NCBI RefSeq assembly: GCF_033955345.1
Contig: NZ_CP138332.1
Coordinates: 4,092,001-4,156,000, forward strand
Direction: 5' to 3'
Source: Sphingobacterium bambusae
Lineage (GTDB): Bacteria > Bacteroidota > Bacteroidia > Sphingobacteriales > Sphingobacteriaceae
DNA: 64,000 nt
In this document: positions 8,015 to 15,869 of the stretch, one piece after another
Numbering within the stretch: position 1 is the stretch's first letter
Layout of the letters: every line of letters begins with the position of its first letter
Made by a program: the position numbers and the translations under genes
The notes under the pieces: generated by a model
What the model saw: the letters and a program-made list of their open reading frames with translations, nothing else
Told to the model about the DNA's origin: nothing
Databases searched by the model: none

Positions 8015-8035
8015 TTTTTCTGTTTTTTTGCAAAG

Positions 8036-8066
8036 CAAAGCTACTATTTTGCAACGACTTCTAAAA
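8036..8066 (-). promoter_or_regulatory. Putative sucD promoter (Bacteroidetes -33/-7 type)
   Basis: On the minus strand, TAGCTTTG (8036-8043) matches the TAnnTTTG -7 consensus exactly. TTT (consensus TTG) lies 20 bases upstream at 8064-8066. The site is 22 bp before the chosen ATG and supports that start. Confidence 0.5.
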
Positions 8067-8094
8067 ATTAAGCTTATGCTAATCCTGCATTTTT

Positions 8095-8631
8095 TTATAA
8101 AAGCTTTAGCTTTTGAATAAAATGCCACAAGACGATTCCAACCGTGACCGATACGTTCAAGGAATGCTTGGTGCCAAACTGCGGTATTTCAATGCAGGCG
8201 TCTACATGGTGCATCACATCATCAGCAACGCCATGCACCTCATTGCCAAATACAAAGGCATATTTATGATCCGTCTGAACGGACATGTCCTGTAAGGCGA
8301 TGCTGCCTGCGGCTTGCTCGATGGCGATAACGGTATAGCCTTCCTGTTGCAACGATTTAACGGCTTCTTGCGTATCCGCCACATGTTCCCAAAGGACAGA
8401 CTGCGTGGCACCTAATGCGGTTTTTTCAATTTCACGGTGCGGAGGCGTAGCGGTGATGCCACACAGCAAGATCTTCGCTATTGCAAAGCCATCGGCCGTA
8501 CGAAAGGTTGATCCCACATTGTGCATGCTGCGCACGTTGTCCAGCACGATGACAATAGGTGTTTTCTCTTGCGCTTTAAATGATTCGACATCAGGTCGAT
8601 TCAATTCTTCCATGGATAATTTCTGCATCAA
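8095..8631 (-). CDS. SpoU/TrmH-family RNA 2'-O-methyltransferase
   Basis: A 178-residue SPOUT-class methylase. Motif 1 is seen in VLDNVRSMHNVGSTFRTAD (about 29-47), motif 2 in YAFVFGNEVHGV, and motif 3 in CIEIPQFGTKHSLNVSVTVG; together they form the trefoil-knot SAM site. Such enzymes methylate ribose 2'-OH in tRNA or rRNA; the exact target cannot be read from sequence. There is no extra N-terminal RNA-binding domain. Two nearer ATG codons (8628 and 8613) are alternative starts. It lies 80 bp upstream of sucD on the same strand and is divergent from rpsT. Confidence 0.9.
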   Translation of the reverse strand: MMQKLSMEELNRPDVESFKAQEKTPIVIVLDNVRSMHNVGSTFRTADGFAIAKILLCGITATPPHREIEKTALGATQSVLWEHVADTQEAVKSLQQEGYTVIAIEQAAGSIALQDMSVQTDHKYAFVFGNEVHGVADDVMHHVDACIEIPQFGTKHSLNVSVTVGIVLWHFIQKLKLL

Positions 8632-8719
8632 TTCGGCTATTAAAACCCCAAAAATACATATTTTAATCTGTTTGCCCTTATCGGTAGGAAGCTCATCTTT
8701 AAAATTTTAAAAATAGATT

Positions 8720-8749
8720 TTGATAATTGAAATTATCATGCTATTTTTG
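8720..8749 (+). promoter_or_regulatory. rpsT promoter with an embedded dyad
   Basis: TTG (8720-8722) and TATTTTTG (8742-8749), 19 bp apart, match the Bacteroidetes -33/-7 pattern closely. GATAATTGAAATTATC (8722-8737), a perfect inverted repeat with a 2-bp centre, fills the spacer and could be an operator. Confidence 0.65.
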
Positions 8750-8789
8750 CATTCCGAAATTAGTACACAGAAAATAAAAGCTAAGAGAA

Positions 8790-9044
8790 ATGGCAAATCA
8801 TAAATCAGCGATTAAAAGAATTAGAACAAACGCAGCAAAACGCTTAAGAAACCGTTACCAAGCAAAAACTACACGTAACGCGATTAAAAAACTACGTAAC
8901 ACAACAACTGCTGAAGAAGCAAAAGCATTATTGCCAAGAGTTGTTTCTATGTTGGATCGTTTGGCTAAGAAAAACGTAATTCACAAAAAGAAAGCTTCTA
9001 ACAACAAATCGAAGTTGACTAAGTTTGTAAACAAACTAGCGTAA
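8790..9044 (+). CDS. rpsT: 30S ribosomal protein S20
   Basis: An 84-residue, very basic protein starting MANHKSAIKRIRTNAAKRLR, which is diagnostic for S20, and ending in the lysine-rich KKKASNNKSKLTKFVNKLA. It binds 16S rRNA in the body of the small subunit. Length matches the family. It stands alone, with its own promoter at 8720-8749 and a strong terminator behind it. Confidence 0.98.
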   Translation: MANHKSAIKRIRTNAAKRLRNRYQAKTTRNAIKKLRNTTTAEEAKALLPRVVSMLDRLAKKNVIHKKKASNNKSKLTKFVNKLA

Positions 9045-9107
9045 GCATTTCTTTGTTTTCATGATATAATGGGGAAGCATTAATTTGTTTCCCTTTTCTT
9101 GTTTGTT

Positions 9108-9147
9108 AATAAAACAGGGCTGAAGATTTCTTCAGCCCTGTTTTATT
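9108..9147. terminator. Bidirectional terminator between rpsT and the DUF1080 gene
   Basis: A 19-bp perfect stem (9108-9126 with 9129-9147), core ACAGGGCTGAAGA / TCTTCAGCCCTGT, with A and T runs outside. It overlaps the stop codon of the convergent DUF1080 gene by one base. Confidence 0.9.
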
Positions 9148-9992
9148 TATAAGATGGTTTTGATAACCTGATCTAATTTTGTTTTGTTGTTTTTGTAGGG
9201 CGAGAGGTCGTACAATTCTACCTTACGAAAATCAATAGGATGACTTTCGCTCTGTAGATATATAAATCCTTTATCGAGAAGCTTGCCATCTGGTTTTTGT
9301 GCGGGGTCGAAGCTCTCCACATTACCGCCACCGACTTGGGGCTTGTTATATTCCAGCACCACTTGACCGTCCAATATATGTTGAATGATGGAATCGCCCA
9401 GTACCAAAAAGTCCGCTGTGACCCATTGATCGCCGTGATAGGTTTTAGATGTTGAGCTTTGGCAATGTGGTGTAAAAAGCTTGTCGTGGATCACCACATT
9501 GGTGCCCGGAGTGCAGAGGTTGGATGTGGTACGTGCGTCAGTTCCATTGCCTCCTAGAAGTTGGCCTTCAATGGAGATGGGGAAATCTTGATCCTTCAGC
9601 ATCGTTTTGGGGTCTTGTCCGTGTAGCATCGCGCCGCTGTTGCGCCAAGCCCAGCCTTCGCCACCTTTCGTTTGTTCATCTACAAAACGGTATTCCAAGC
9701 GTAGCAGGTAGTAACTGTAAGGAGTGTTGTAGGCTAAATGTCCATACTGTTGGTTGAAATCATCATATCCATCGTAACGCACTTTCAATAGCCCGTCTTC
9801 CACACGAAAGGTATTGGCATAATTTTCTCCAGGCTGGTGCAATCTAATTTTAGGAGTCCAGCTTTTTATGTCTTTCCCGTTAAAAAGCTGTATGGCTTTC
9901 GGTTTTTCCTCCGCGGATGTCGCAGAAGTTTTGGTTGCGCAAGCAAAGAAAATGGCGCTTGCAGCCATCACGGATAGAAACGTGGTCTTCAT
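9147..9992 (-). CDS. DUF1080 / 3-keto-disaccharide hydrolase-type lipoprotein
   Basis: A 281-residue secreted protein. The N-terminus ends in a lipobox (AIFFAC, cysteine at about 18), giving a lipoprotein. The remainder is a DUF1080 domain (now called 3-keto-disaccharide hydrolase): LFNGKDIKSW, LLRLEYRFVDEQ, GWAWRNSGAMLHGQ and ISIEGQLLGG. The fold is a concanavalin-like beta-sandwich. Members are linked to hydrolysis of 3-keto-glycosides in Bacteroidota, but activity is not shown for this protein. An AraC-type regulator gene lies 15 bp upstream on the same strand, so they are probably co-transcribed. Confidence 0.85.
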   Translation of the reverse strand: MKTTFLSVMAASAIFFACATKTSATSAEEKPKAIQLFNGKDIKSWTPKIRLHQPGENYANTFRVEDGLLKVRYDGYDDFNQQYGHLAYNTPYSYYLLRLEYRFVDEQTKGGEGWAWRNSGAMLHGQDPKTMLKDQDFPISIEGQLLGGNGTDARTTSNLCTPGTNVVIHDKLFTPHCQSSTSKTYHGDQWVTADFLVLGDSIIQHILDGQVVLEYNKPQVGGGNVESFDPAQKPDGKLLDKGFIYLQSESHPIDFRKVELYDLSPYKNNKTKLDQVIKTIL

Positions 9993-10007
9993 ATGTCGGT
10001 ATTAAGT

Positions 10008-10823
10008 TTAAAATAATAGATTTTTATTCTTTACATATTCACTGGGGCGTACCCCAATTATTTTGTTGAACGTGTTGCTGAACGTAGGTAAGCTGCTGTA
10101 ACCAACACGTAGCGCAACTTCATTGACACTCAACTTATCATCTAGCAATAGTTTGAGCGCTGTAAGCATGCGTAGGATCGTGTAATATTGAATGAATGAC
10201 ATGTTCAGTTCGCGTTGGAAAAGGCGTGCCAGTGTACGCTCGCTAACATCAAATTCCTCTGCTAGCTTTTTAAAGCTCACATTTTCATCTATGCGATGAT
10301 CTAGGTAGCTTACAATATCCTTGAGCTTTTCGTGTTTTGGGTAGGGAAGAGCCAAGGGCAATTCGGTGTTGGACACTTCAGGAAGGATAAGCTTGAAAGC
10401 CTTGGCGATCGAAAATTTTGGCTCCTCCACGGGGAAGATATTGCCTGTCCAACGGTTTGTGAACATAATGAATTCAATCAGAAAGTCATTCACCGGGTAG
10501 ATATTTACCCGATCAAAGAAATCGGTGTCGGTCTCAAACTTGGGAAAATAAAGATTACGCATCACCACCTCAGGACTGCTGGGATGTATGCTATGCCGTA
10601 CCCCGCCAGGGATCCAGATATAATGCCGTGCTGGAAGAAAATACGATTTCTCCGGCGTTCGTAAAAACACGATCCCACCTTCGGTATACAAGAATTGTCC
10701 TTTCTGGTGGCTGTGTTCGGAAATGTACGTTTCGCCCATCATCGCATGGTGACAATATATGCTATCTTCAAAGGAATCTACTTCTGTGACGTAATATTTA
10801 TCGACATACATTTTGCTATCCAT
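10008..10823 (-). CDS. AraC-family transcriptional regulator
   Basis: A 271-residue regulator. The N-terminal part (about 15-110) is a cupin-like sensor: HSHQKGQFLYTEGGI and YIWIPGGVRHSIHP are typical effector-pocket motifs. The C-terminal part (about 165-268) has two helix-turn-helix motifs: FDVSERTLARLFQRELNMSF and LSVNEVALRVGYSSLPTFSN, ending FNKIIGVRPSEY. The cupin suggests a small sugar-like or aromatic effector. It lies upstream of the DUF1080 gene and divergent from the CoA-transferase gene across a 334-bp gap with several dyads, so it may control either or both. Confidence 0.92.
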   Translation of the reverse strand: MDSKMYVDKYYVTEVDSFEDSIYCHHAMMGETYISEHSHQKGQFLYTEGGIVFLRTPEKSYFLPARHYIWIPGGVRHSIHPSSPEVVMRNLYFPKFETDTDFFDRVNIYPVNDFLIEFIMFTNRWTGNIFPVEEPKFSIAKAFKLILPEVSNTELPLALPYPKHEKLKDIVSYLDHRIDENVSFKKLAEEFDVSERTLARLFQRELNMSFIQYYTILRMLTALKLLLDDKLSVNEVALRVGYSSLPTFSNTFNKIIGVRPSEYVKNKNLLF

Positions 10824-11157
10824 ACGCTGCGTTTCTTTTGTATGTTATAAATTTCCTGTTTTTTAACGACATAACCAAGATAGTAAGTGGATGCTTACGT
10901 GTTAAATGTTTGTTTTGTTGAAATAAGTAAGTGCTAACTTTTTTATTTTTATTTTAATTAACTGATTATCAGTTTATTTACATAGGTGTAAAGCTCTTTT
11001 GTTTCTCGGTAATGATTTGATTACCAAAGGAATGCTTAAGGTGATTGTTAATCTGATAATAATGTGGCAAAAATTAATAAAATAGCGATTTAAAATATGC
11101 TTATTATTGCCTATCTTACTTTTAGAGCCTTTGCACAAAGGGAGTTAACAAATTACT
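10824..11157. promoter_or_regulatory. Divergent control region with dyads and a direct repeat
   Basis: This gap between the AraC gene and the CoA-transferase gene holds no gene. AGTAAGTG occurs at 10882 and again at 10926, 44 bp apart, each forming part of an imperfect inverted repeat (GTAAG...CTTAC; AAGT...ACTT). AACTGATTATCAGTT (10960-10974) and GGTAATGATTTGATTACC (11008-11025) are perfect dyads around short centres. Paired half-sites about four helical turns apart would suit an AraC-type dimer. No convincing -33/-7 pair was found. Confidence 0.45.
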
Positions 11158-12648
11158 ATGGCTTACGAGAGAATAAAACTAGAACGATTAAAAGATAAAG
11201 TAATGACCGCAGAGGAGGCGGTTCTTTTCTTTGAAAATGACATGGTCGTAGGGGCCAGTGGATTTACGAAGGCGGGCGACAGTAAAGTCGTTTTGGAGGC
11301 CTTGGCAAATCGTGCAAAAAATGAGGATATCAAAATTACACTTATGACGGGCGCTTCATTGGGCCACGATACGGATGGCAAATTGGCCGAAGCGGGTGCG
11401 CTTAAAAAGCGTATGCCTTTTCAGGTTGATCGGGTGTTGCGCAATAAGATCAATGCCGGTGAAGTACTGTTTATCGATCAGCATTTGAGTGAGAGTGTGG
11501 AGCTATTACACAATAAGGTTTCGCCGCCGGTAGATATTGCTGTTATTGAGGTGGCTTACATTGATCGTGATGGCAGTTTGGTGCCCACGACCTCTGTGGG
11601 TAACTCGGCGACATTTGCCGAGTTGGCGGATAAGATTATCTTGGAGATCAATACGGCAATTCCGATGGAAATCTACGGGCTTCATGATATTTACAAAGCG
11701 GAAAACTATCCACACCGTAACGTTATTCCTATTGTTGCGCCATGGAATAAGATCGGCCGGAAGACCATTCCTGTTAATCCAGACAAGATTGTGGGTATTG
11801 TGTTTACCGATAAAAAGGATAGCCCTGCGGATATTGCGGAGCCGGACGAGAAAACTACGGCGATTGCCGGACATATCCTGAAGTTTTTTGAAAACGAAGT
11901 CCAACTTGGTCACTTGACAGATCGGCTTTTGCCTTTGCAAGCGGGGATCGGCAAGGTGGCAAATGCAGTATTGACAGGATTTAAGCACAGCAATTTCTAT
12001 GATCTGACCATGTTTTCCGAGGTGTTGCAAGATAGCACCTTCGATTTGATCGATTCAGGTGTGCTTTCCTTTGCATCGGCATCGTCGATTACGGTGTCTG
12101 CAGCATGTTATGAACGGGTATTTGGCAATCTGCAGAAATACCGCGATAAAGTAGTATTGCGCCCACAGAATATTTCGAATACACCGGGGCTTATACGTCG
12201 CTTGGGTATTATAGCCATCAATACGGCTATTGAATTTGACATCTATGGCAATGTGAACTCTACACATTTGGGGGGTACGAAGATCATGAACGGTATTGGC
12301 GGTTCGGGAGACTTCGCCCGAAATGCCTACCTAAGTATCTTCGTGACGCAGGCAGCATCTAAAGCTAACGCAATCTCTCATGTCTTGCCGATGGTTTCCC
12401 ATGTGGATCATACAGAACACGATGTGGATATTCTCGTGACCGATATTGGTTTGGCTGACCTTCGTGGTTTGGCGCCAAGGGAACGTGCTCAAAAGATTAT
12501 TGATAACTGTGTACATCCAGATTTTAAAGAAGAGCTGCAATCTTATTTTGATAGGGCATGCGCACGAGGAGGGCATACACCACATCTTTTAGAAGAATCG
12601 TTCAGTTGGCATATCAGGCTTGCGGAGACCGGTTCTATGAAGAAGTAG
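11158..12648 (+). CDS. Acetyl-CoA hydrolase/transferase family (succinate CoA-transferase type)
   Basis: A 496-residue class I CoA transferase. The N-terminal domain (about 1-220) and C-terminal domain (about 260-430, with the FSEVLQD glutamate expected to form the CoA thioester, and GGSGDFARNAYLSIF) match the acetyl-CoA:succinate CoA-transferase group. The length of about 500 fits. It likely moves CoA between succinyl-CoA and acetate, by-passing succinate-CoA ligase, whose alpha subunit gene is 3 kb to the left. Hydrolase activity is the other annotation used for this family. It is monocistronic, followed by a hairpin, and preceded by the regulator's control region. Confidence 0.9.
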   Translation: MAYERIKLERLKDKVMTAEEAVLFFENDMVVGASGFTKAGDSKVVLEALANRAKNEDIKITLMTGASLGHDTDGKLAEAGALKKRMPFQVDRVLRNKINAGEVLFIDQHLSESVELLHNKVSPPVDIAVIEVAYIDRDGSLVPTTSVGNSATFAELADKIILEINTAIPMEIYGLHDIYKAENYPHRNVIPIVAPWNKIGRKTIPVNPDKIVGIVFTDKKDSPADIAEPDEKTTAIAGHILKFFENEVQLGHLTDRLLPLQAGIGKVANAVLTGFKHSNFYDLTMFSEVLQDSTFDLIDSGVLSFASASSITVSAACYERVFGNLQKYRDKVVLRPQNISNTPGLIRRLGIIAINTAIEFDIYGNVNSTHLGGTKIMNGIGGSGDFARNAYLSIFVTQAASKANAISHVLPMVSHVDHTEHDVDILVTDIGLADLRGLAPRERAQKIIDNCVHPDFKEELQSYFDRACARGGHTPHLLEESFSWHIRLAETGSMKK

Positions 12649-12653
12649 AAGCG

Positions 12654-12690
12654 AAACCATGTTGAACAGCAAAGCTGTTCAACATGGTTT
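12654..12690. terminator. 17-bp perfect hairpin after the CoA-transferase gene
   Basis: AAACCATGTTGAACAGC (12654-12670) pairs exactly with GCTGTTCAACATGGTTT (12674-12690) over a 3-base loop. T-runs are short, but its position between two convergent genes supports a terminator role. Confidence 0.75.
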
Positions 12691-12710
12691 AAACGAGCAT
12701 AATCTACCGG

Positions 12711-15125
12711 TTATGCTTTTACCCTACCATATTTTCTCTTGCGCAAGAGCTGCTGTGCAAGCGCGAAGATACTCAACAATATAATGGGTGCTAGGACATT
12801 CAGTAATTGCCAACTTAGCTTTTGTTCTTTTACTTTTTGGCCATCCAATAACCTTAGTTTCACCTCCCGATTTCGAAGGCCAATTAAACTCTCATCGTTA
12901 AGCAGGTAATCCACCGCGTTTTGAAGAAATGCTTTATTGGCAAACTGTTGTTCCGTATAGCGATCCCAACCTAAAGGGTAGGGGGATTGGTCTTTACTAT
13001 TGACCTGATTGATTAGCCAATCGGCATCGGCAACGACCAGCATTTTGCTTTCTTGATGGATATTAGACAAATCGACTGGCTGTTGGATATCCGTTGGTGC
13101 GGATCGGTTTTCAAAGAGGTATGGAAATTCTCCCTGCAACAGTGCTGCTACGGGAAGTGTACCGCTATTGAATTTTTTTGGATCCGGTTCTTCTTCAACG
13201 ATTTGTAAGCTAATTGGCGCCGGCGCATTCCATATTCTCGCAAAAGGTGAAGAGGTTAGGATGATATCTTTCTTGATTTTTGCCGATGCCACTGTGTCCA
13301 ACGTGCCGATAAATTCGGTGCGTATGCCGTCGAGGTTCCTGACGAGTGGATGGGCTGAAGTAGGCGTCAACACCGGGAAGAAATACCAAGGAGCGAGTTC
13401 GATTTGTGCTTGCCCAGCTATGTTCCCTACGGTGATGGGAATCTGTCCACAGTTAAGGTCGGCGAGGATATTATAATTCAGGCGTACGCCATAGAGAAAT
13501 AGCTGGTCGTCTAGGTTGAGCGATCTTCCAACAAGCGGTTGGCTCCCGTTCTGCTGCAAATGATCCAAAGAAGCATCTATCTGATCGATGGCCCAAAGCA
13601 CTCGTCCACCATGTTTGACGAAGTAGTCGATCTTGTATTTATGACTTTCTTTAAAAGCCTGTGTGGGCTTCACGATGAAAAGTAACTTGAGCTGATCGAG
13701 TGAAGCATAGGTTACCGAGTCTAGGTTGACGCGCCCTACTTGATAGCCATCGGCAGAAAGTGACTGCATAGCGTCATATAAGGCTAGATCATCGGGCTCT
13801 CCATGCCCTTCCGTAAAGCCGATAAAGGACGATTCTTGCGCATTTACTTTCTTTAAACCTGCCGTAAATGCATATGCCAGGTTTTGAATGGAGTTGTTGA
13901 TGGCTTCTTCAGGACTAATTCCTTGTTTTTGCTGGAGCAGATTGATGGGTATTTCCTGTTCCGCCGTACGGATCACGGCAGTTGGGAATATCAGCTTCTG
14001 CGTTAAGCCCCGATCGGTCTTAACGCTTAAGTTCGTTGGATAGATTCCTCTTGATACCAGTGCATCGGTAAAGGACTGTTGTTCTTCTTGACTGCCTTCT
14101 AAAGGATCGATGACGGTGAAATCTAGTTTATCACCTGCGTAGGATTTGAGGTCGCTTGCCATATAGATCGCAGCTTGCTGCAGTTGATGGAACCCATTAG
14201 GGAGATCGCCATCCAAAAAAATACTGATGTGCACAGGTTCTTGGAGATCACGTAACACGTTTTTTGTAGCCTCGTTTAGGCTAAATCGTTGGTCCTCGGT
14301 AAGGTCTAATCGGCCCAGGTGGCGCGTCAAAAAACGGTTGTTGATACAAAAGTAAATGATTAGTGCTGCAGCATAGCAACTCCATGTTTTGATGCGCTTT
14401 CGGAAGTGTCGACCCAAGTGTCCAATGCTAAAGAGAATGAACAAGGCTGCTACGCTTAGAAAATAAACCACATCACCCGTGATAAGTACGCCTCGACTGA
14501 TGCTATCGTAATGAGACTGTATACCCAGATCCTTGATGAAGGATGCACTGGATTCGACGAAAAAGAGGTCGCTCATCGCACCAAAGCCGTAATAAGCAAA
14601 AAAGATGGCAAACACGGCGAGCAAGAAGGCGACTACGGCATTTTTTGTTAGGCTGGAACAAAATATGCCTATCGCGGCGTAGGTCAAAACGAGAAAAAGC
14701 AGCCCCAGATAGGAACCCAAAGTTGCACCTATATCCATATTTCCAATAGGATTAGCTAAAAAATAGATGCTTACCGCGTACATAAATGTGGGTAAAACGG
14801 CAAGAATAGCAATGAAAATAATACCTAAATATTTGCCGGCCACAATTTGATAGAGACTGTTAGGCCTACTGAAAAGCAGGTCAAAAGTACCTTCGCTTTT
14901 TTCGGCAGCCAAACTGCGCATACTGACCGCGGGAACCAGAAAAATTAACAGGTAAGGGGCCAAGGAAAAGAACGTTTCCAAGGTTGCATAACCACCGTCG
15001 ATTATTGCAGAGCTCGGGAAGATCCAAGATAGCAATCCACTCACCAGCAGAAAAAGGGCGATGGCCAAGTAACCTACCAGCGAATTGAAGAATGAAGAGA
15101 TTTCCTTTTTTAAAATGTTGATCAA
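12711..15125 (-). CDS. gldG: Fused GldF-GldG ABC transporter membrane/auxiliary protein
   Basis: An 804-residue fusion. Residues 1-240 are a GldF-type ABC-2 permease with six predicted membrane helices (LVGYLAIALFLLVSGLLSWI; LAPYLLIFLVPAVSMRSLAAEKSEGTFDLL is the family signature). A further helix near 248-262 leads into a GldG-type region (about 265-770) with VHISIFLDGDLPNGF, GFTEGHGEPDD and ADADWLIN, and a C-terminal membrane helix before the basic tail. In Flavobacterium these are separate genes needed with GldA for gliding. Non-gliding relatives also carry them, so the actual role here is uncertain. The ATPase gene gldA lies upstream on the same strand, separated by a barrel-protein gene. 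Confidence 0.88.
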   Translation of the reverse strand: MINILKKEISSFFNSLVGYLAIALFLLVSGLLSWIFPSSAIIDGGYATLETFFSLAPYLLIFLVPAVSMRSLAAEKSEGTFDLLFSRPNSLYQIVAGKYLGIIFIAILAVLPTFMYAVSIYFLANPIGNMDIGATLGSYLGLLFLVLTYAAIGIFCSSLTKNAVVAFLLAVFAIFFAYYGFGAMSDLFFVESSASFIKDLGIQSHYDSISRGVLITGDVVYFLSVAALFILFSIGHLGRHFRKRIKTWSCYAAALIIYFCINNRFLTRHLGRLDLTEDQRFSLNEATKNVLRDLQEPVHISIFLDGDLPNGFHQLQQAAIYMASDLKSYAGDKLDFTVIDPLEGSQEEQQSFTDALVSRGIYPTNLSVKTDRGLTQKLIFPTAVIRTAEQEIPINLLQQKQGISPEEAINNSIQNLAYAFTAGLKKVNAQESSFIGFTEGHGEPDDLALYDAMQSLSADGYQVGRVNLDSVTYASLDQLKLLFIVKPTQAFKESHKYKIDYFVKHGGRVLWAIDQIDASLDHLQQNGSQPLVGRSLNLDDQLFLYGVRLNYNILADLNCGQIPITVGNIAGQAQIELAPWYFFPVLTPTSAHPLVRNLDGIRTEFIGTLDTVASAKIKKDIILTSSPFARIWNAPAPISLQIVEEEPDPKKFNSGTLPVAALLQGEFPYLFENRSAPTDIQQPVDLSNIHQESKMLVVADADWLINQVNSKDQSPYPLGWDRYTEQQFANKAFLQNAVDYLLNDESLIGLRNREVKLRLLDGQKVKEQKLSWQLLNVLAPIILLSIFALAQQLLRKRKYGRVKA

Positions 15126-15232
15126 GGCACAAGCTATTTTGTTCGCTCGAAAATAGGAAATACATGGCTGTAAAACAAGAACGCACCTACCCTAATCGGT
15201 GGTGCGTTTCTGTTATTTTAGCTAAGAGGCGC

Positions 15233-15811
15233 TTATCTTTTGCCCGGTAAGTAGATTTGGAAACCTACGGCCAAGCCAAGCCCACTTTGTCCATTTCCAG
15301 CGTTTACATTTGCTTTGCTATAATTATAGCCCGCCATCACTTCCAACGCGACTGTCTGCGTAATAAAGTGCGCGTAACCTACATTGGCGCCTAAAGCTAG
15401 CGATACGTCACTACCTTGGCTACTGCCTGCTATACCGACATCACCTTGTCCAAAGAAACGTCCAGATGCACTGGCGCCGCCAGGGAAGTAGTAACGTACA
15501 AAAGGAGAAATTCCATAGTTGTAAACGTTATCAACATCCTTAACCGCTGCAAAACCTAGGTTAGCCTGTGCACCGAGAGCTAAGCCGTCGGTGATGAAGT
15601 AGCCCGCTCGAGGATTTATGTTTATACCGAATTTCTTACCTTCGAAGCTGTAACCGATGTTTCCTACAGATCCACCAATCATCCAGTTTCCCTGCTTGAT
15701 TGGCGTCAAGCCAACATTTGCAGATGTTTGAGGAGTCGTCTCAACGCGCTGCGCTTGCGTTGTCAACGTGAAACCTCCTACTAAAGCCATTAAAAGTGTA
15801 AATTTTTTCAT
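15233..15811 (-). CDS. Small outer-membrane beta-barrel protein
   Basis: A 192-residue secreted protein. The signal peptide (about 1-20) ends TTQAQ. The mature chain alternates hydrophobic and polar residues with glycine-rich turns, as in OmpA/OmpW-like eight-stranded barrels: GNWMIGGSVGNIGYSF, NPRAGYFITDGLALGAQANL, NVGYAHFITQTVALEVMAGY, ending GLAVGFQIYL. No enzymatic motif is visible. It sits between gldA and the gldF-gldG fusion on the same strand, 58 bp after gldA and 107 bp before the fusion, so it may be co-transcribed with them. Function is unknown. Confidence 0.8.
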   Translation of the reverse strand: MKKFTLLMALVGGFTLTTQAQRVETTPQTSANVGLTPIKQGNWMIGGSVGNIGYSFEGKKFGININPRAGYFITDGLALGAQANLGFAAVKDVDNVYNYGISPFVRYYFPGGASASGRFFGQGDVGIAGSSQGSDVSLALGANVGYAHFITQTVALEVMAGYNYSKANVNAGNGQSGLGLAVGFQIYLPGKR

Positions 15812-15818
15812 ATCTATT

Positions 15819-15850
15819 CAAGTGTTAAATGTATACCATATAAACACTTG
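15819..15850. other. Inverted repeat in the leader of the barrel-protein gene
   Basis: CAAGTGTT (15819-15826) and AACACTTG (15843-15850) are exact complements 16 bp apart. They lie between the gldA stop and the barrel gene start, only 8 bp before the latter's ATG. This could be an operator, or an RNA hairpin that limits translation. Confidence 0.5.
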
Positions 15851-15869
15851 TTGATAAAAATGGTTTGAA

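Noticed and set aside
8015..8128. A longer SucD with 38 extra residues
   Set aside because: The extra part has no family similarity, and a good promoter (8036-8066) lies inside it. The chain from 8014 is the exact family length.
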